Shown piece by piece: positions 29,748 through 64,000 of a stretch of 64,000 nt of DNA (positions are counted from its first letter, which is position 1; every line of letters begins with the position of its first letter). The notes beneath the pieces were generated by a model. It ran no database searches, was not told the DNA's origin, and worked only from the letters and a program-made list of their open reading frames with translations. Source of the stretch: Metridium senile (lineage: Eukaryota > Cnidaria > Anthozoa > Actiniaria > Metridiidae); contig OX459095.1 of NCBI GenBank assembly GCA_949775045.1, positions 20,826,311 to 20,890,310 of the forward strand. The letters run 5' to 3'. The translations under genes and the position numbers were made by a program.

Positions 29748-32700
29748 TTAATTATCTTCTGGCAGTAAAGGTTTATTATCAGAGTTGTCTTTGTTGAGAT
29801 ATTTTGATAGTTTACTTGGGTAGTCAGTCATTACACCAGCAACTTTCAGGTCATTGAAGGCAAGTTCAAATTCATCTTCTTCATTCAAGACCCACAGATA
29901 TGTCTGAAAAAAGAAAAATACATAACAAAATAAATACCCTTGATATGGCAAGGAACTAAATCATTGAGAAATGGATACCCCGTGATTGGTTCATTTTAAT
30001 GATAGCCTTCATGAAGGCTCTAGGGTTTGGGGAGAGAAGGGGAAGAAGAGGGAAGAAGAGCCTGCAGACAAACCCCTCTTTTCTGACTCTACGCCCTCTA
30101 GAAAACACTAGTTGTTCTGGTATCCATCAATGCCAATAAACAGGCAAAAATGTCCTTCCCTCCTTCTCCCCACCAACCCTCCCCCTCTCTTTCCCAATCC
30201 CCAAGAGCCACAGGTCTCGCAGGCATTTTTAATGAATGAATAATAACCTTGACTTAGCCTCAGTTATTAATTGATAATATTCACATGTTTAATGAGTGCT
30301 GCCATAGTTTTGTTTATAGTAGAATCAATTAGCAAGAGGTGATAGAGTGAAAACATGGGTAGCAGAGTATAAATCGCGTTTGTATTCGCTGGTAATCTCC
30401 GTGTATTTATAGTTACCAACGGCCGCATATTTGCTTGCTTTGTTATTCCATTGACCCTTCGTCATATGTCTAGCTCCTATTTCAATCTCGTGATATTGGT
30501 CTATCTAGTATTAAAAGCGATCATATATATGTCACTCAGAAATAATCAGTAACTTCTTTAACAACCGAGTGACAATACATACAATCGCTTTTAATACCAG
30601 ATAGACCAATATCACGAGATTGAAATAGGAGCTAGAAATATGACAAAGGGTCAATGGAATAACAAAGCAAGCAAATAAGCGACTGTTGGTAACTATAAAT
30701 ACACAGAGATTACAAGCGAATACAAACATGAACGATACTCTAGATCTGCTACCCATGGTGAGAACACTAAAACCATGAATATAAACAAAATCTGTTACAT
30801 TTATAGGAACTACACATATTGCAAAAGGTCAATTGTATACCAAACCAAAGTAATAAATGACTGTAACAGTTGATAACTATAAATATATGGAGATTACAAG
30901 CAAATACAAATTCCAACGAGACTCAGGAGCATGTGTAACAAATTTAATGCCTGTTTATTGAACAAGATATCTTCTAAAACAGTTTCAATGAATAGTTGTC
31001 TATATATTTATGTTTTGACAAAGTAAATGAAATAATTTCAAATAATCCGAAATTGAATCTGAATCCGAAATATTATTAAAGTATTATGAATGTATTTTAT
31101 CGAGCCGATGAACGTAGAAAGAATGGTGGATAGTGGGATCGCTAGAACAAAAGAATCTATTGTTTTCTCGACAATCTCATTGCATTGTGGTTAAAACAAA
31201 TCTCATTTTTCTGCCCCTAATTGCTGCTAACTGCTAATTTGACTGAAATAGGATCACTGCCTTGCTCTGCTCGATTCAGGCTTGCTCCGCTGTGGCAGCA
31301 ATAAATATGTTATCTACCTGTATTCCTCTTTTTTCAAGATGTTTGAACAGGCTTGGCCTGATGAGTAACCTAATTAAATCAAACAAAGCAGAATAATGTA
31401 TTATATTTTAAATAAATAATATATATTATATCAAAAATTCTCAATTTTTTAATTCAACTTACCAATCAGCAATGTAACATATCACTCTCAATTTGCCTGA
31501 CACCTCAAACCGCCTAGAAAAAAACCCTAAAGGTTAGTATATAATTAAATAATTTTATATTTAAGCACAAAAAAGGCAGTTGGCAATGCCAAATATATGT
31601 TAATATAACATTATGATAACTTAAATCAATGACTACACTATAAAAAATTTAGTAACCCAGTGAAATCGCTTCCAAATGGCTTCAAACTCGGCCAAGTAAT
31701 AAAAGACACAACAAGTTTTCAAGGTGAGTCATTTTTATTCACAAAAACACAAATTTAGAGAATTCGAATTTTGACTGTTAAAGTACATATTAATTAAACT
31801 CTGTAACAATGAGCTTGGGCTGCCTGTGATTACTAGAGCACTTCAGCAGTTAACAAATGATTAAAAAATTGCATCCCATATCAATTTTGGTTTATCTGTT
31901 CAATTACCTTAACATGACTTTAGGCAGCATAACCTCTAGATAAGACTCTTTGATAGGTACAAATGGTAGAAGCCCTGAGTAGTACAGTAATAGTAGAATA
32001 CCACATCGATGCAATGAGAAGATTAAAGGAATATTGGGATTCTGCAAACAAAATGAAATCAGTGGTTTAGAGGACTACGTACTGGTACTAAATATTATAT
32101 TCCATATCATAAACTAAAAAACTAAATAAAATAAATCACAATTTTAACGTCTCAAATCTTCTAGCTGGACACGTGTTGTGCCCTACTAATCGGGGAGACT
32201 CAGATACACACTCACTACCAGCGCTAGCTCTATGTTAAATATTTTGCACACAACTCAGCTCACATGTTCATTTTGGGGGTTCCATCTGAATTCCATCTCC
32301 ATTATCCAAAATAGATAAACAAACTAAAGGTGAGCTTGAATCAGGATAAGCGGTTAAACCTTAGTTCTTCTAAGTTGCAAAATACACTACCCCAACTTAA
32401 TCAGGAACAGAGAGACATAAAGACAGCTCTATATTTTTTTACACTAGTTTTATTTTTGGACATTTTTATATTACATACATTTACTATTTGTAAACCATTT
32501 GTATGTAGTTTTTTTAAAGTAAGTTATCTTATAAAGATATTATTATATTATATTATAAAGATATTATTGTTATTAATATTAAATAGCCTGAGTGACTACA
32601 TGTGCTAGCAAGTTGTGGATGTGTCTACTCCAAGGTTTGCATAGTGTTTGGCAATGGTTTATAATAAGTGTTTTTTGTTGTACAAGTTTTTTTGGTCCAC

Positions 32701-35700
32701 AGTAATATGAACAAAATTTGTGATTTTTTGCACGTTTTTGTAAAGAAATATTGTATCATCATCTACCACTGCAACAACTTGTTATGATCATATAACACAA
32801 ACACATACAATCAAAATATGCTATGAATATATCGATAGAGACGGAATACCAACAACCTTTGCAGGCTTCAGAGCTTTAGGCTTCCTGTGCACTGTAGCTA
32901 TAGCTGCAGCCATCATATTTGAATATTTAGGTGTATTATTTTAGCACTCACATGTACATGGCACCTTTCCGTGATATGACTGTTGACATTCCCCCAAGCA
33001 CAAAGATGTTCTCTGTTATACTTGCAAATCAGCTCATTTGTCTAATAAAAGAAAATACTTCAATGACATATTTTACAACAATCACTCTTCATTGAGACTC
33101 TTCAAAGAGGTTCACTCATCTCATTGCACTATACATTCAATATGGCCATGTGGTAGTTCCTTTGGAGAAGTTTGATTCGAAAGTAAGTTATGTATGTCAT
33201 TGCAGTGTTTTTATTTGCCTGGCTATTTCTCATCAATATCCAGGCATAGTATGGTATGCATGCATCTATAATTTTTAATTATCTTTAAAAAAGGTGCCTG
33301 TTGATAACAAGTCATTTTTAATACATTACCAGCACAAAACCTGGCAGCATTCATGCTGTCAAAGTCATTTATTTTAATTTTATTATTATTGAATAGGGTA
33401 TACTAAGTTTTTTTATAAATCTGCGATGGCACATCCCCTTTCAAAACCAGGTTGACTACATTTTCCCTTCCCTTGATATCATGCATCCTCAAGAACCCAG
33501 GGGTAATCTTCTGTCGCTTGTTTCTTGCTCCCAGAAAAAATACCACTGGGAACGTAGTCTGTTGGAGCTTGTTTCGGAAGTCAAAATTCAGCTCTTTCCT
33601 GATTGAATTGGTCGACCCGCTGAGGTTGACCAATGAAAATAAGGATAACCATTCAAACTATTATTTACGGCTTCCTTTGAATAGCTATCTTGATTTTCAT
33701 TGGTTGACCTCAGCGGGTCGACCAATCAGGAAAGAGTTGAATTTTGACTTCTGGAACAAGCTCCAACAGACTACATTCCAAGGGGTGTTTTTTCTGGGAG
33801 CGAGAAACGAGCGACAGAAGATTACCCCTGGGTTCCCGAGGATGGATATCATGTACCTTGGAGTAGAAAGTATGCATACCTTTTCAATAAGTTCATCAGA
33901 GTCATATTTGATATCAATATTAATTGGTATGTCTGGAAATGCTTCAAATACAGTGGACAACAAAGGGATTTTCCTATCATCATTATCTGGATGACAAACT
34001 GCTCCTGAAATAAAAACATTGAAATGAAAAACATGACTTTGATATTTTAATAAACATGATAAAAGTTATAATTATGGGTAATTATAGTGCTTTTCGCAGT
34101 TCTCGTCGACCAACTTCAGCCTAGATAGCATGTTAGTAATACACCTTCTAAAAAATTGGACTACAACCCATTGTAATTTAAGAAATGTACGCATTTTAAC
34201 ACAATACTGAAATATACACTAATGAGGCTTGGTTGCATTGGTCGATGAGAACTGCAGGTGAAATGGTCTAGCTATTTCTAGACCATTATATTTCTATTTC
34301 TAAAATTCTAAAGTTTACCTGGTTGAAACTGTACTGGAATTTGTTCAAGCAATGGTGGAAGATCCTGGAAATAATTCAATATAGTTATTGCAGCAAATGA
34401 TAATTTATTTATATGAAACAACTTTCAAGGTTACACTAAAAGTCTTGTGGATTTGAAACATCTGAGAAAACAGATAGTTTATCATAGTCAAATATCCTTA
34501 GGGTTAGGATTCAGGTTATAAAAAATAATATCCACAAGAAGAAATAGCTTGATTTATCAATTATATTGTTATAATTTAGAATATCAAAATCAAGATAAGC
34601 AGGGAAATAGACATGAAAAGATGCTGATATACAAAAATGTTACAATCTTTGTTAAAGACTTTTAAACATGGAAAGTCTGCTATACTTTCTGACCTCTGGT
34701 ACCCACTATTTTTGAAAAGTTTTAACGTTTTCCAAAATTTTTGGTTTCCATTTGAATATCTTCCCAGAATTTTGTTGTTGTTGTTGTTGAATATAGCTAG
34801 AGCACCCCGGGTGCCAATGGGCTGTGATATCAAAAGGAACTATACTTAAGCAATAGAAGCCAGTTCCTATGACTCTACCGGTGAAATAGAGCACGCGGGA
34901 TGTTGGGAGAAACACGAGAAAAGTTATAAAATCACGAGCTGAAAGCGAGTGATTTTATAACTTTTTCGAGTGTTTCTAACAACATCCCAAGTGCTCTATT
35001 TCACTGGTAGAGTCATAGGAACTGGCTTCTATTGCTTTTATAATATAGCAATGCAGGTTTTCCCGTAAAAATGTAGTTTTATTTGCTGATTAAAATTGTA
35101 ATTCTCAAAACTAACACCAGTGCCCAATGAACCAATCACAATCAGTGTACTATTGAGCAATCTTGACCAAAAGGGACCAAGGTGCTGTTCACTTTCTTCC
35201 CGGGTTTTTTTTGCTAGCTAAAAAGAAGGAATTTTACTAAAAAAACCGTTAAAATATAGCTTTGGCTGACTTCTGTGCCTAAAAACAAAAACCTTTAGCT
35301 GAACTCTTGCATGAGACTGCCATATATACAGCAATTCAAGCGAATTTGAACTTTATTTGAGTGGTGAAAGCCGAGCCGACTGACAGCAATTTATTCACTG
35401 AAAGTACTGAGAGAGAAAACAGTTTGAACAAGACAAGCTTGTTGTGTACAACGTTTTCAAGTTAAAAAGAACAAAGACCACATCTACAAGATTACTTAGG
35501 CTGCTGAAAGTATGTATTTATTTACTTTAAATCAAACGTTTGCAGGTTTAAAGTTGATCAGTTTCTGACGAGACAATTGAAAGATAATTGTAAATCTGCC
35601 TTTTTGTCTTTGTTCACATTGCGTGTTTTCAAACGTGGTTTATTTATAAGAATAAAAAAACAAGAAAACACATATATAATTCTGTACTTGATTGTGTGTT

Positions 35701-37427
35701 TGGTTGTTTGTTTTTATGAAACAAAATATAATATTTTGCCGTCGAGAAATTCAACATGTAATTGTTCAAGATTAATCAAGTTCAATTGCAAACAAATCTC
35801 ACTTCTTCACTATGAAATTATCTTAAAAATTATCTTCATATTTCAAGGATAAACTGAAGTAAAAATTATTGCCACTTTGAAACGCTGTTTTCCTTTTGTT
35901 TTTGTTTCCTTTGATCAAATTCAGTTTGTCTAAAGGCGGCGTATTTTCAAAACCATGTCTATGATTTTTGTCGCGTTTGCATGTCATTGAATTGCACCGT
36001 AGGCTTTAGGGGTTTATAGGTTAACAGAAAGGTCATAAGATGGAAAGTCTTACATTTTAATAACCGTTTTTAGTAAATGTAGTAGCTTACAGAAATAGTC
36101 TTATTAAAATTGTGAGCTGTCAATCAAAAACCATGTCTCTACCGGTGAAATAGAGCATAGCTTTTTTGAGTGAATAAACCAATCAGAGCTTACGTACTAT
36201 CTAAGCTATATTATAAAATACTATAAAGCAAGATCAATTACCAATTACCTGCTTTTTGAGGGCCACAAGTTTATTAGTGTTTTTTACACTATTTCATGTT
36301 ATACCCTCATTTAAATAAAGACTTTATTATAATTATTACTATTACTATTATTATTACCTCATAATTAAGATCTGTGATTTTTTGGTCCACCCCAGCAACT
36401 CTTGCTAATTGATTATCATGACAAACTACTACTTCTTTGTCTGCTGTCATCTGGAGGTCAACTTCTAACATTTTGGTCCCCATGGTAAGAGCACTAGCAG
36501 TAATAATAACAAAAACAGTTATTTTGAGGAGCCATTATAACATGATAAACTTGTTTATAGTTCCATTCATTTTTGTTCTCAGACCCTTCTCAGCTTTCTA
36601 ACAAAAGAACAAAGGCTCCAGAAACTTGGATGTTAACTTGCAGGTGCTGGCAGAGGTTTCTTTTCTCGTCATTCTAGGTAAGAGAAAGGAACCTCTGCTC
36701 AAAGGGTAAGTAAATGGTGGTCCGGTAGATATCTAAGGTTGATCACAACTAGACGTTGGAATGTTTGCAAAAAAACTACAGACGAAAACTGCAGTAACAA
36801 AAGAAAAAATATTGTGCATAGGGGGGATTGTGCACCACCTTGAGGAAAAACAAATCCCCCCCCCCCCCCCCCTCCTCAAAATATATATAATGGTGACACT
36901 TTTCTGTCAAAAATTATGTCAAATGAACTTGATACATGTATTAAGACATTTATTATACATCTTACTGTTTAAATGCAGTCATGGTGTTCTCCCTGTTCTC
37001 CCCAGCTCCTGTCATCAAACATTCAACACATCAATAGATCATATAATCAATAAAACATATATAATGCTGTTCGGCAAATAACTTTGGACATGCAAACATT
37101 ATGAAAAAATTCGCCAACATATATTGTAATCAAATTTAGCTTTTTAAACGTGTATTCTCGAACTCAAAAAAGATAACAGCCTAATTCTAAACGTAAAAAG
37201 GATAATATAACTAGAGATTTGATCGCATTGAACCGGCAATGTTCAAAAAATCTTGTAACAGGAATGACATGGCATATTTTATTACCTCCACGATGGCTGA
37301 TATGCCGACATCGAAATTTCGTCTTCTTCTTGTCATGCAATAAGTGAGGGCAATGGAAAAGCAGAAGAGAACTTAGCACATAGCCCCCAAATAGAGGTAA
37401 GACTACTGGAAGGACGTACTGGTACAT
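29748..37427 (-). CDS. GDPD1: Lysophospholipase D / glycerophosphodiester phosphodiesterase, GDPD1 (GDE4) type
   Basis: Ten exons: 37427-37286, 37008-36966, 36493-36358, 34364-34319, 34004-33880, 33041-32952, 32041-31908, 31513-31463, 31369-31318, 29903-29748. They give 324 residues, close to vertebrate GDPD1. Residues about 5-28 form a membrane segment, followed by the GDPD motif HISHRGG (H45, R46) with E51/N52, then metal and catalytic residues E72 and D74 (MLEVDLQ) and HD at 87-88. Exon 7 codes a second hydrophobic stretch (CGILLLLYYSGLLPF). The C-terminus carries the family signature YLWVLNEEDEFELAF and GVMTDYPSKL. Family enzymes cleave lysophospholipids and N-acyl-lysophospholipids to lysophosphatidic acids and a head-group alcohol at internal membranes. 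It lies downstream of strumpellin on the same strand, 1.3 kb away, and converges with the nuclease gene. Paralogue GDPD3 is the main alternative name. Confidence 0.93.
30354..30758. mobile_element. 405-bp inverted repeat in GDPD1 intron
   Basis: Arms of about 190 bp: left CATGGGTAGCAGAGTAT, right ATACTCTAGATCTGCTACCCATG with small differences. The arms share GAGATTGAAATAGGAGCTAG and related segments in inverse. A shorter direct relative follows at about 30770-30960. Confidence 0.85.
32757..32938. repeat. Family E half copy
   Basis: It contains ATCTACCACTGCAACAACTTG, CATACAATCAAAATATGCTATG and a degraded TTGAATATTTAGGTGTAT end, as in the full copy at 53192-53484. It lies next to GDPD1 exon 6. 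Confidence 0.7.
33476..33852. mobile_element. Inverted-repeat element beside GDPD1 exon 5
   Basis: GGGGTAATCTTCTGTCGCTTG and GAGCTCTTTCCTGATTGAATTGG-type segments at the left are inverted at the right, ending 28 bp from exon 5 (33880). Arms of about 165 bp. ORFs over it are mirror-image artefacts. Confidence 0.85.
34848..35037. repeat. Near-perfect 190-bp hairpin (AAGCAATAGAAGCC)
   Basis: AAGCAATAGAAGCCAGTTCC and its inverse GGAACTGGCTTCTATTGCTT bound two arms of about 90 bp that include GGTGAAATAGAGCACG. The segment CTCTACCGGTGAAATAGAGC recurs at about 36137, so this may be one end of a larger element ending near 36210. Confidence 0.8.
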
Positions 37428-37769
37428 AGTTTAACGCCGGTCGAACATCCAAAATGTATAGTTGGAACGCTCCGGTTCTTCTTGCAGATGTTTTATTTGT
37501 CTTGGGATTACCAGTCTCTTTAGTTCAAAATGCGCCACAGGTAGCCCGCATATGACCCTATTTACTTCGTCATTCAAATTTTATATCGCTTAAAAATTCA
37601 AAAAGCAAAAGTTTGTATGAACGGATATCGAGTCACGCTGGAGTGAACAAGATCGAAGTTGTGTTGCGAAAAAACTAACTTGTTCTGGTCAAAAGACTAA
37701 AGAAGGGGAGGAGAACCCTAGACGGCCTAGACGGGACAACGCGTATAGGACCGAACTCTTCTTCTACGT

Positions 37770-37942
37770 CAGTGGCGGATCTAGGAATATTTAATTTAGG
37801 GGGGTGAATGCGAAGCGTATATTTTGGTATTTGTGCATTGTTCATATGTTACTCATCAAATAAAACACAATAAAAAGCAGAAAACGGAGCAAAAATGGAG
37901 GGTGGCTAGCCACCCTATTCACCACCCCTAGATCCGCCACTG
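37770..37942. mobile_element. hAT-like MITE (CAGTGGCGGATCTAGG termini)
   Basis: CAGTGGCGGATCTAGG at the left and CCTAGATCCGCCACTG at the right are exact inverses. CAGTGGCGGATC-type ends are common in hAT elements. Flanks ACGT/TTACGTA suggest a degraded target duplication. 173 bp, noncoding. Confidence 0.8.
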
Positions 37943-38296
37943 TTACGTAGACCGATTCGATGCTTCAACTTTATACAATGTGTTGAAGAAATCGTCCCAC
38001 ATTTTTATTTTTAAAATTTCTTCCATTACTTCGATCTTATTAATTAATTAATTCTTATTAATATTCAGTGATGGTGGTGTAGTCTTATTTGTTTTGTTTT
38101 TTGAAAAAAATTAAAATTTACGGTCAAAAGTTTGAAACCAGTAGATTCCGAATTTCATTCTTATCTTTTTTCATTAGCCTTTGTTGTTGGTGTTTGTCTT
38201 TTGCAGGTGCTCTACATTTTTTCATTTGAATTGCGTACTGGGAAGGTTTTATTTTTTTCAAGCTAGACATAAAATCCATTTTTTCCATACTAGTAA

Positions 38297-38475
38297 AACT
38301 ATTTAAAAGAAAACTGACCAACGCGGATAATTCGACAATAGACAATAGACATGCAACTTGAAGCTCTGTTTATTCTTCTCTATCTGTTTGCAAATTTCCT
38401 AATAAAGTTCTTGATAAAGATGGCATCATGCCATCGAAACGTCGAATTATCCACGTTAGTTTTTCTTTTAAATAT
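38297..38475. mobile_element. Inverted repeat carrying a hammerhead-like module
   Basis: A left arm near 38297-38345 (inverse of GTCGAATTATCCRCGTTRGT and TTTTCTTTTAAATA) mirrors the right arm at about 38441-38475. The right side contains the module at 38406-38448. Confidence 0.65.
38406..38448 (+). ncRNA. Hammerhead-like module (stem II ATGGC/GCCAT)
   Basis: AGTTC, then TTGATAA, then hairpin ATGGC-ATCAT-GCCAT, then CGAAACGTC, then GAATT. Stem I AGTTC/GAATT and stem II are both complete. Core position G8 reads A (GATAA in place of GAUGA), which would be expected to abolish cleavage. Confidence 0.4.
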
Positions 38476-38763
38476 TGTATCAAAAGTCAATCTTGTAAGT
38501 AAAACTATTCGTGTTTTTATTATAAATCTTCATTTCTATAATTCAATTGTTAATTGTTATAAATTTAATTACATGTGTGTATTCAAGTCAATATTTTTTA
38601 TACATATAAAAAATGATGGTCGACAAGTACTGCACAACCTCAATACTCTGCTACCTTGAACACAAACCCAATCCCAACAACGTGAACCATCAAACATTTT
38701 GCGTTAGAAGGGCGTAAATATAACGTAAGATTGGCTGCGTTTGCGCAAACCAAGGACAGTAGT

Positions 38764-62992
<24,229 letters not shown>

Positions 62993-63296
62993 CTTGGATG
63001 GCTCATGTGACGGGGAAGGGAAGTTATTTATAGCTCGAAGAGAGCCCGAAGCTTTCACGAAGATATTCCGAAACTTTAGTCAAAGAAGAAATAAGTTCTT
63101 TCTCTCGTTTGTCTTACTAAAATACAGTAATAGATACATAACGTTACATACCTGTTACGTAATGTAATAAAAGGGTTCATTAAGCAGTGAAGATAGAAAA
63201 ATAGGTGATCTAAACGTTCGTACAATGTTCGTTGTTCACTCGAATTAGTTTCGGAGTTATTTCCCATGGTGCATTTCAATGTTTAGCGTTTAAAAA
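62993..63296. promoter_or_regulatory. Bidirectional promoter spacer, WASHC5 / HAUS7
   Basis: 304 bp separate the two start codons in head-to-head orientation. No TATA box or repeat was seen. An in-frame ATG at 63058 lies inside this spacer and could give a 22-residue longer strumpellin. The promoter role is inferred from orientation. Confidence 0.55.
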
Positions 63297-63803
63297 ATGG
63301 CGGCATCTAGTCAAGAAAGAGTGAAGTTCTTCAGAACGCGTTTAGAGGTTTGTTCATGGCGTTTCAATCCTTCTTGTCATTTTTTTGTAGCACTAAAATT
63401 CCTCTGCCCTCCCTCGAAGGAAATCGTGACATTTTATTACGTTTTATGTCAAGTTTGCAAGATATTTTACTGGTTTGATTTGTGATTATTTTTGCCCGTT
63501 TTTGTTAATCTTTGTCATTTTGTTTACCTATATAGGATCTAGAATGTCCGTATATTGATGGAGTAGAAGATTCTTGGATAGAGGAACTGCTATTTAAACC
63601 TGGAGAACCTAGAATGCGATTAATACAATGGCTATTGGGAAGGTATTGAAAACAAATGCTGCATGCATATGAACACAGGGAGCCCATTCAGCTTAAAACT
63701 AATCTTGTCGAACTTGCCTTTTCTTATTGTAGGTTTGATCCTACTGTTTATGTTATCCTAGAAAACCAACAAGGTAAAACGAAAGATGATGCCAGACTAC
63801 AGA
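63297..63803 (+). CDS. HAUS7: HAUS augmin-like complex subunit 7 (5' part, continues beyond window)
   Basis: Three exons are visible: 63297-63347, 63536-63642 and 63733-63803. All have GT/AG borders, and the last ends at GTAAGT. They code an N-terminus MAASSQERVKFFRTRLE, then LECPYIDGVEDSWIEELLF, FKPGEPRMRLIQWLLGRFD and a Lys/Asp-rich stretch. The pattern of an LECPYIDG block followed by a short helix and EPRMRLIQWLLGRF resembles the conserved N-terminal domain of HAUS7 (LACPFLEG ... YRLEILEWMCTR in human). Augmin recruits gamma-tubulin to spindle microtubules to seed branching. The gene is head to head with strumpellin. Only about 76 residues are visible, so the name rests on one domain. Confidence 0.72.
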
Positions 63804-64000
63804 GTAAGTATTAAACATCAGCTGCAGTATCGTGTATTGTCATCAAATATCAATGATGCAGCTCTGGATGCAGCTATAGTGGCAGCTCTGGATGCAGCTA
63901 TAGTGTACAATGTATTAGGTATCAAGTGTTCTTTTTAGAATCCTAATGAGAACTTTATCCAAGCTGGTATCAATATGTATTATATGGATAATAGTGTTTT

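Larger units (their letters stand above)
37428..38763. other. Spacer between strumpellin and GDPD1 (same strand)
   Basis: It contains a hAT-like MITE and an inverted repeat with a hammerhead-like module. No further gene was recognised. It must contain the GDPD1 promoter and the strumpellin 3' UTR. Confidence 0.6.

Noticed and set aside
33403..33994. ORFs of 76-180 residues in the GDPD1 intron
   Set aside because: They come from the two arms of an inverted-repeat element; only 33880-34004 is a real exon.

Overview
The window is nuclear DNA from a multicellular animal, most likely an invertebrate and tentatively a cnidarian. It carries animal genes split into many short exons with GT/AG introns. 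It is AT-rich, it is full of microsatellites, minisatellites and short palindromic transposons, and it contains one intact eukaryotic tRNA gene. No sequence here proves the phylum. No bacterial operon, CRISPR array or intact retroelement ORF was seen.

Layout. (1) 3257-24535, minus strand: a large gene of at least 23 exons (at least 848 codons) that I could not name. It runs off the left side, because its last exon was not found. (2) 25081-26286, plus strand: an intronless 401-residue protein with a YqaJ/lambda-exonuclease-like PD-(D/E)XK core, divergent from gene 1 across a 545-bp spacer. (3) 29748-37427, minus strand: a 10-exon GDPD1/GDE4-type glycerophosphodiester phosphodiesterase (324 residues). 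(4) 38764-62992, minus strand: a complete 31-exon strumpellin gene (WASHC5, 1160 residues), which I assembled exon by exon with all reading phases agreeing. (5) From 63297, plus strand, off the right edge: the first three exons of a HAUS7-like augmin subunit, divergent from strumpellin across 304 bp. A tRNA-Gly(TCC) gene sits at 5814-5885 on the plus strand, inside an intron of gene 1.

The introns and spacers are mostly repeats. There are tandem arrays with 4- to 92-bp units. There are several families of palindromic MITE-like elements, some present three times, some nested, and three bounded by TTAA. One tandem array (19286-19900) is made from part of an exon plus its splice acceptor.

The most unusual signal is a scattered set of hammerhead-ribozyme-like modules. 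Each ends in GAAACGTC. The best one (43948-43987, minus) has three consistent stems and differs from the hammerhead core at one position. Others keep the motif while changing both sides of stem II together. Such motifs are known from Penelope-like elements and retrozymes, so these are probably relics of ribozyme-bearing retroelements.

The genes do not form a pathway. Strumpellin (endosomal WASH complex), GDPD1 (lysophospholipid metabolism) and HAUS7 (spindle microtubules) are ordinary housekeeping genes. The nuclease-like gene is the one with a possible foreign or viral-type ancestry.
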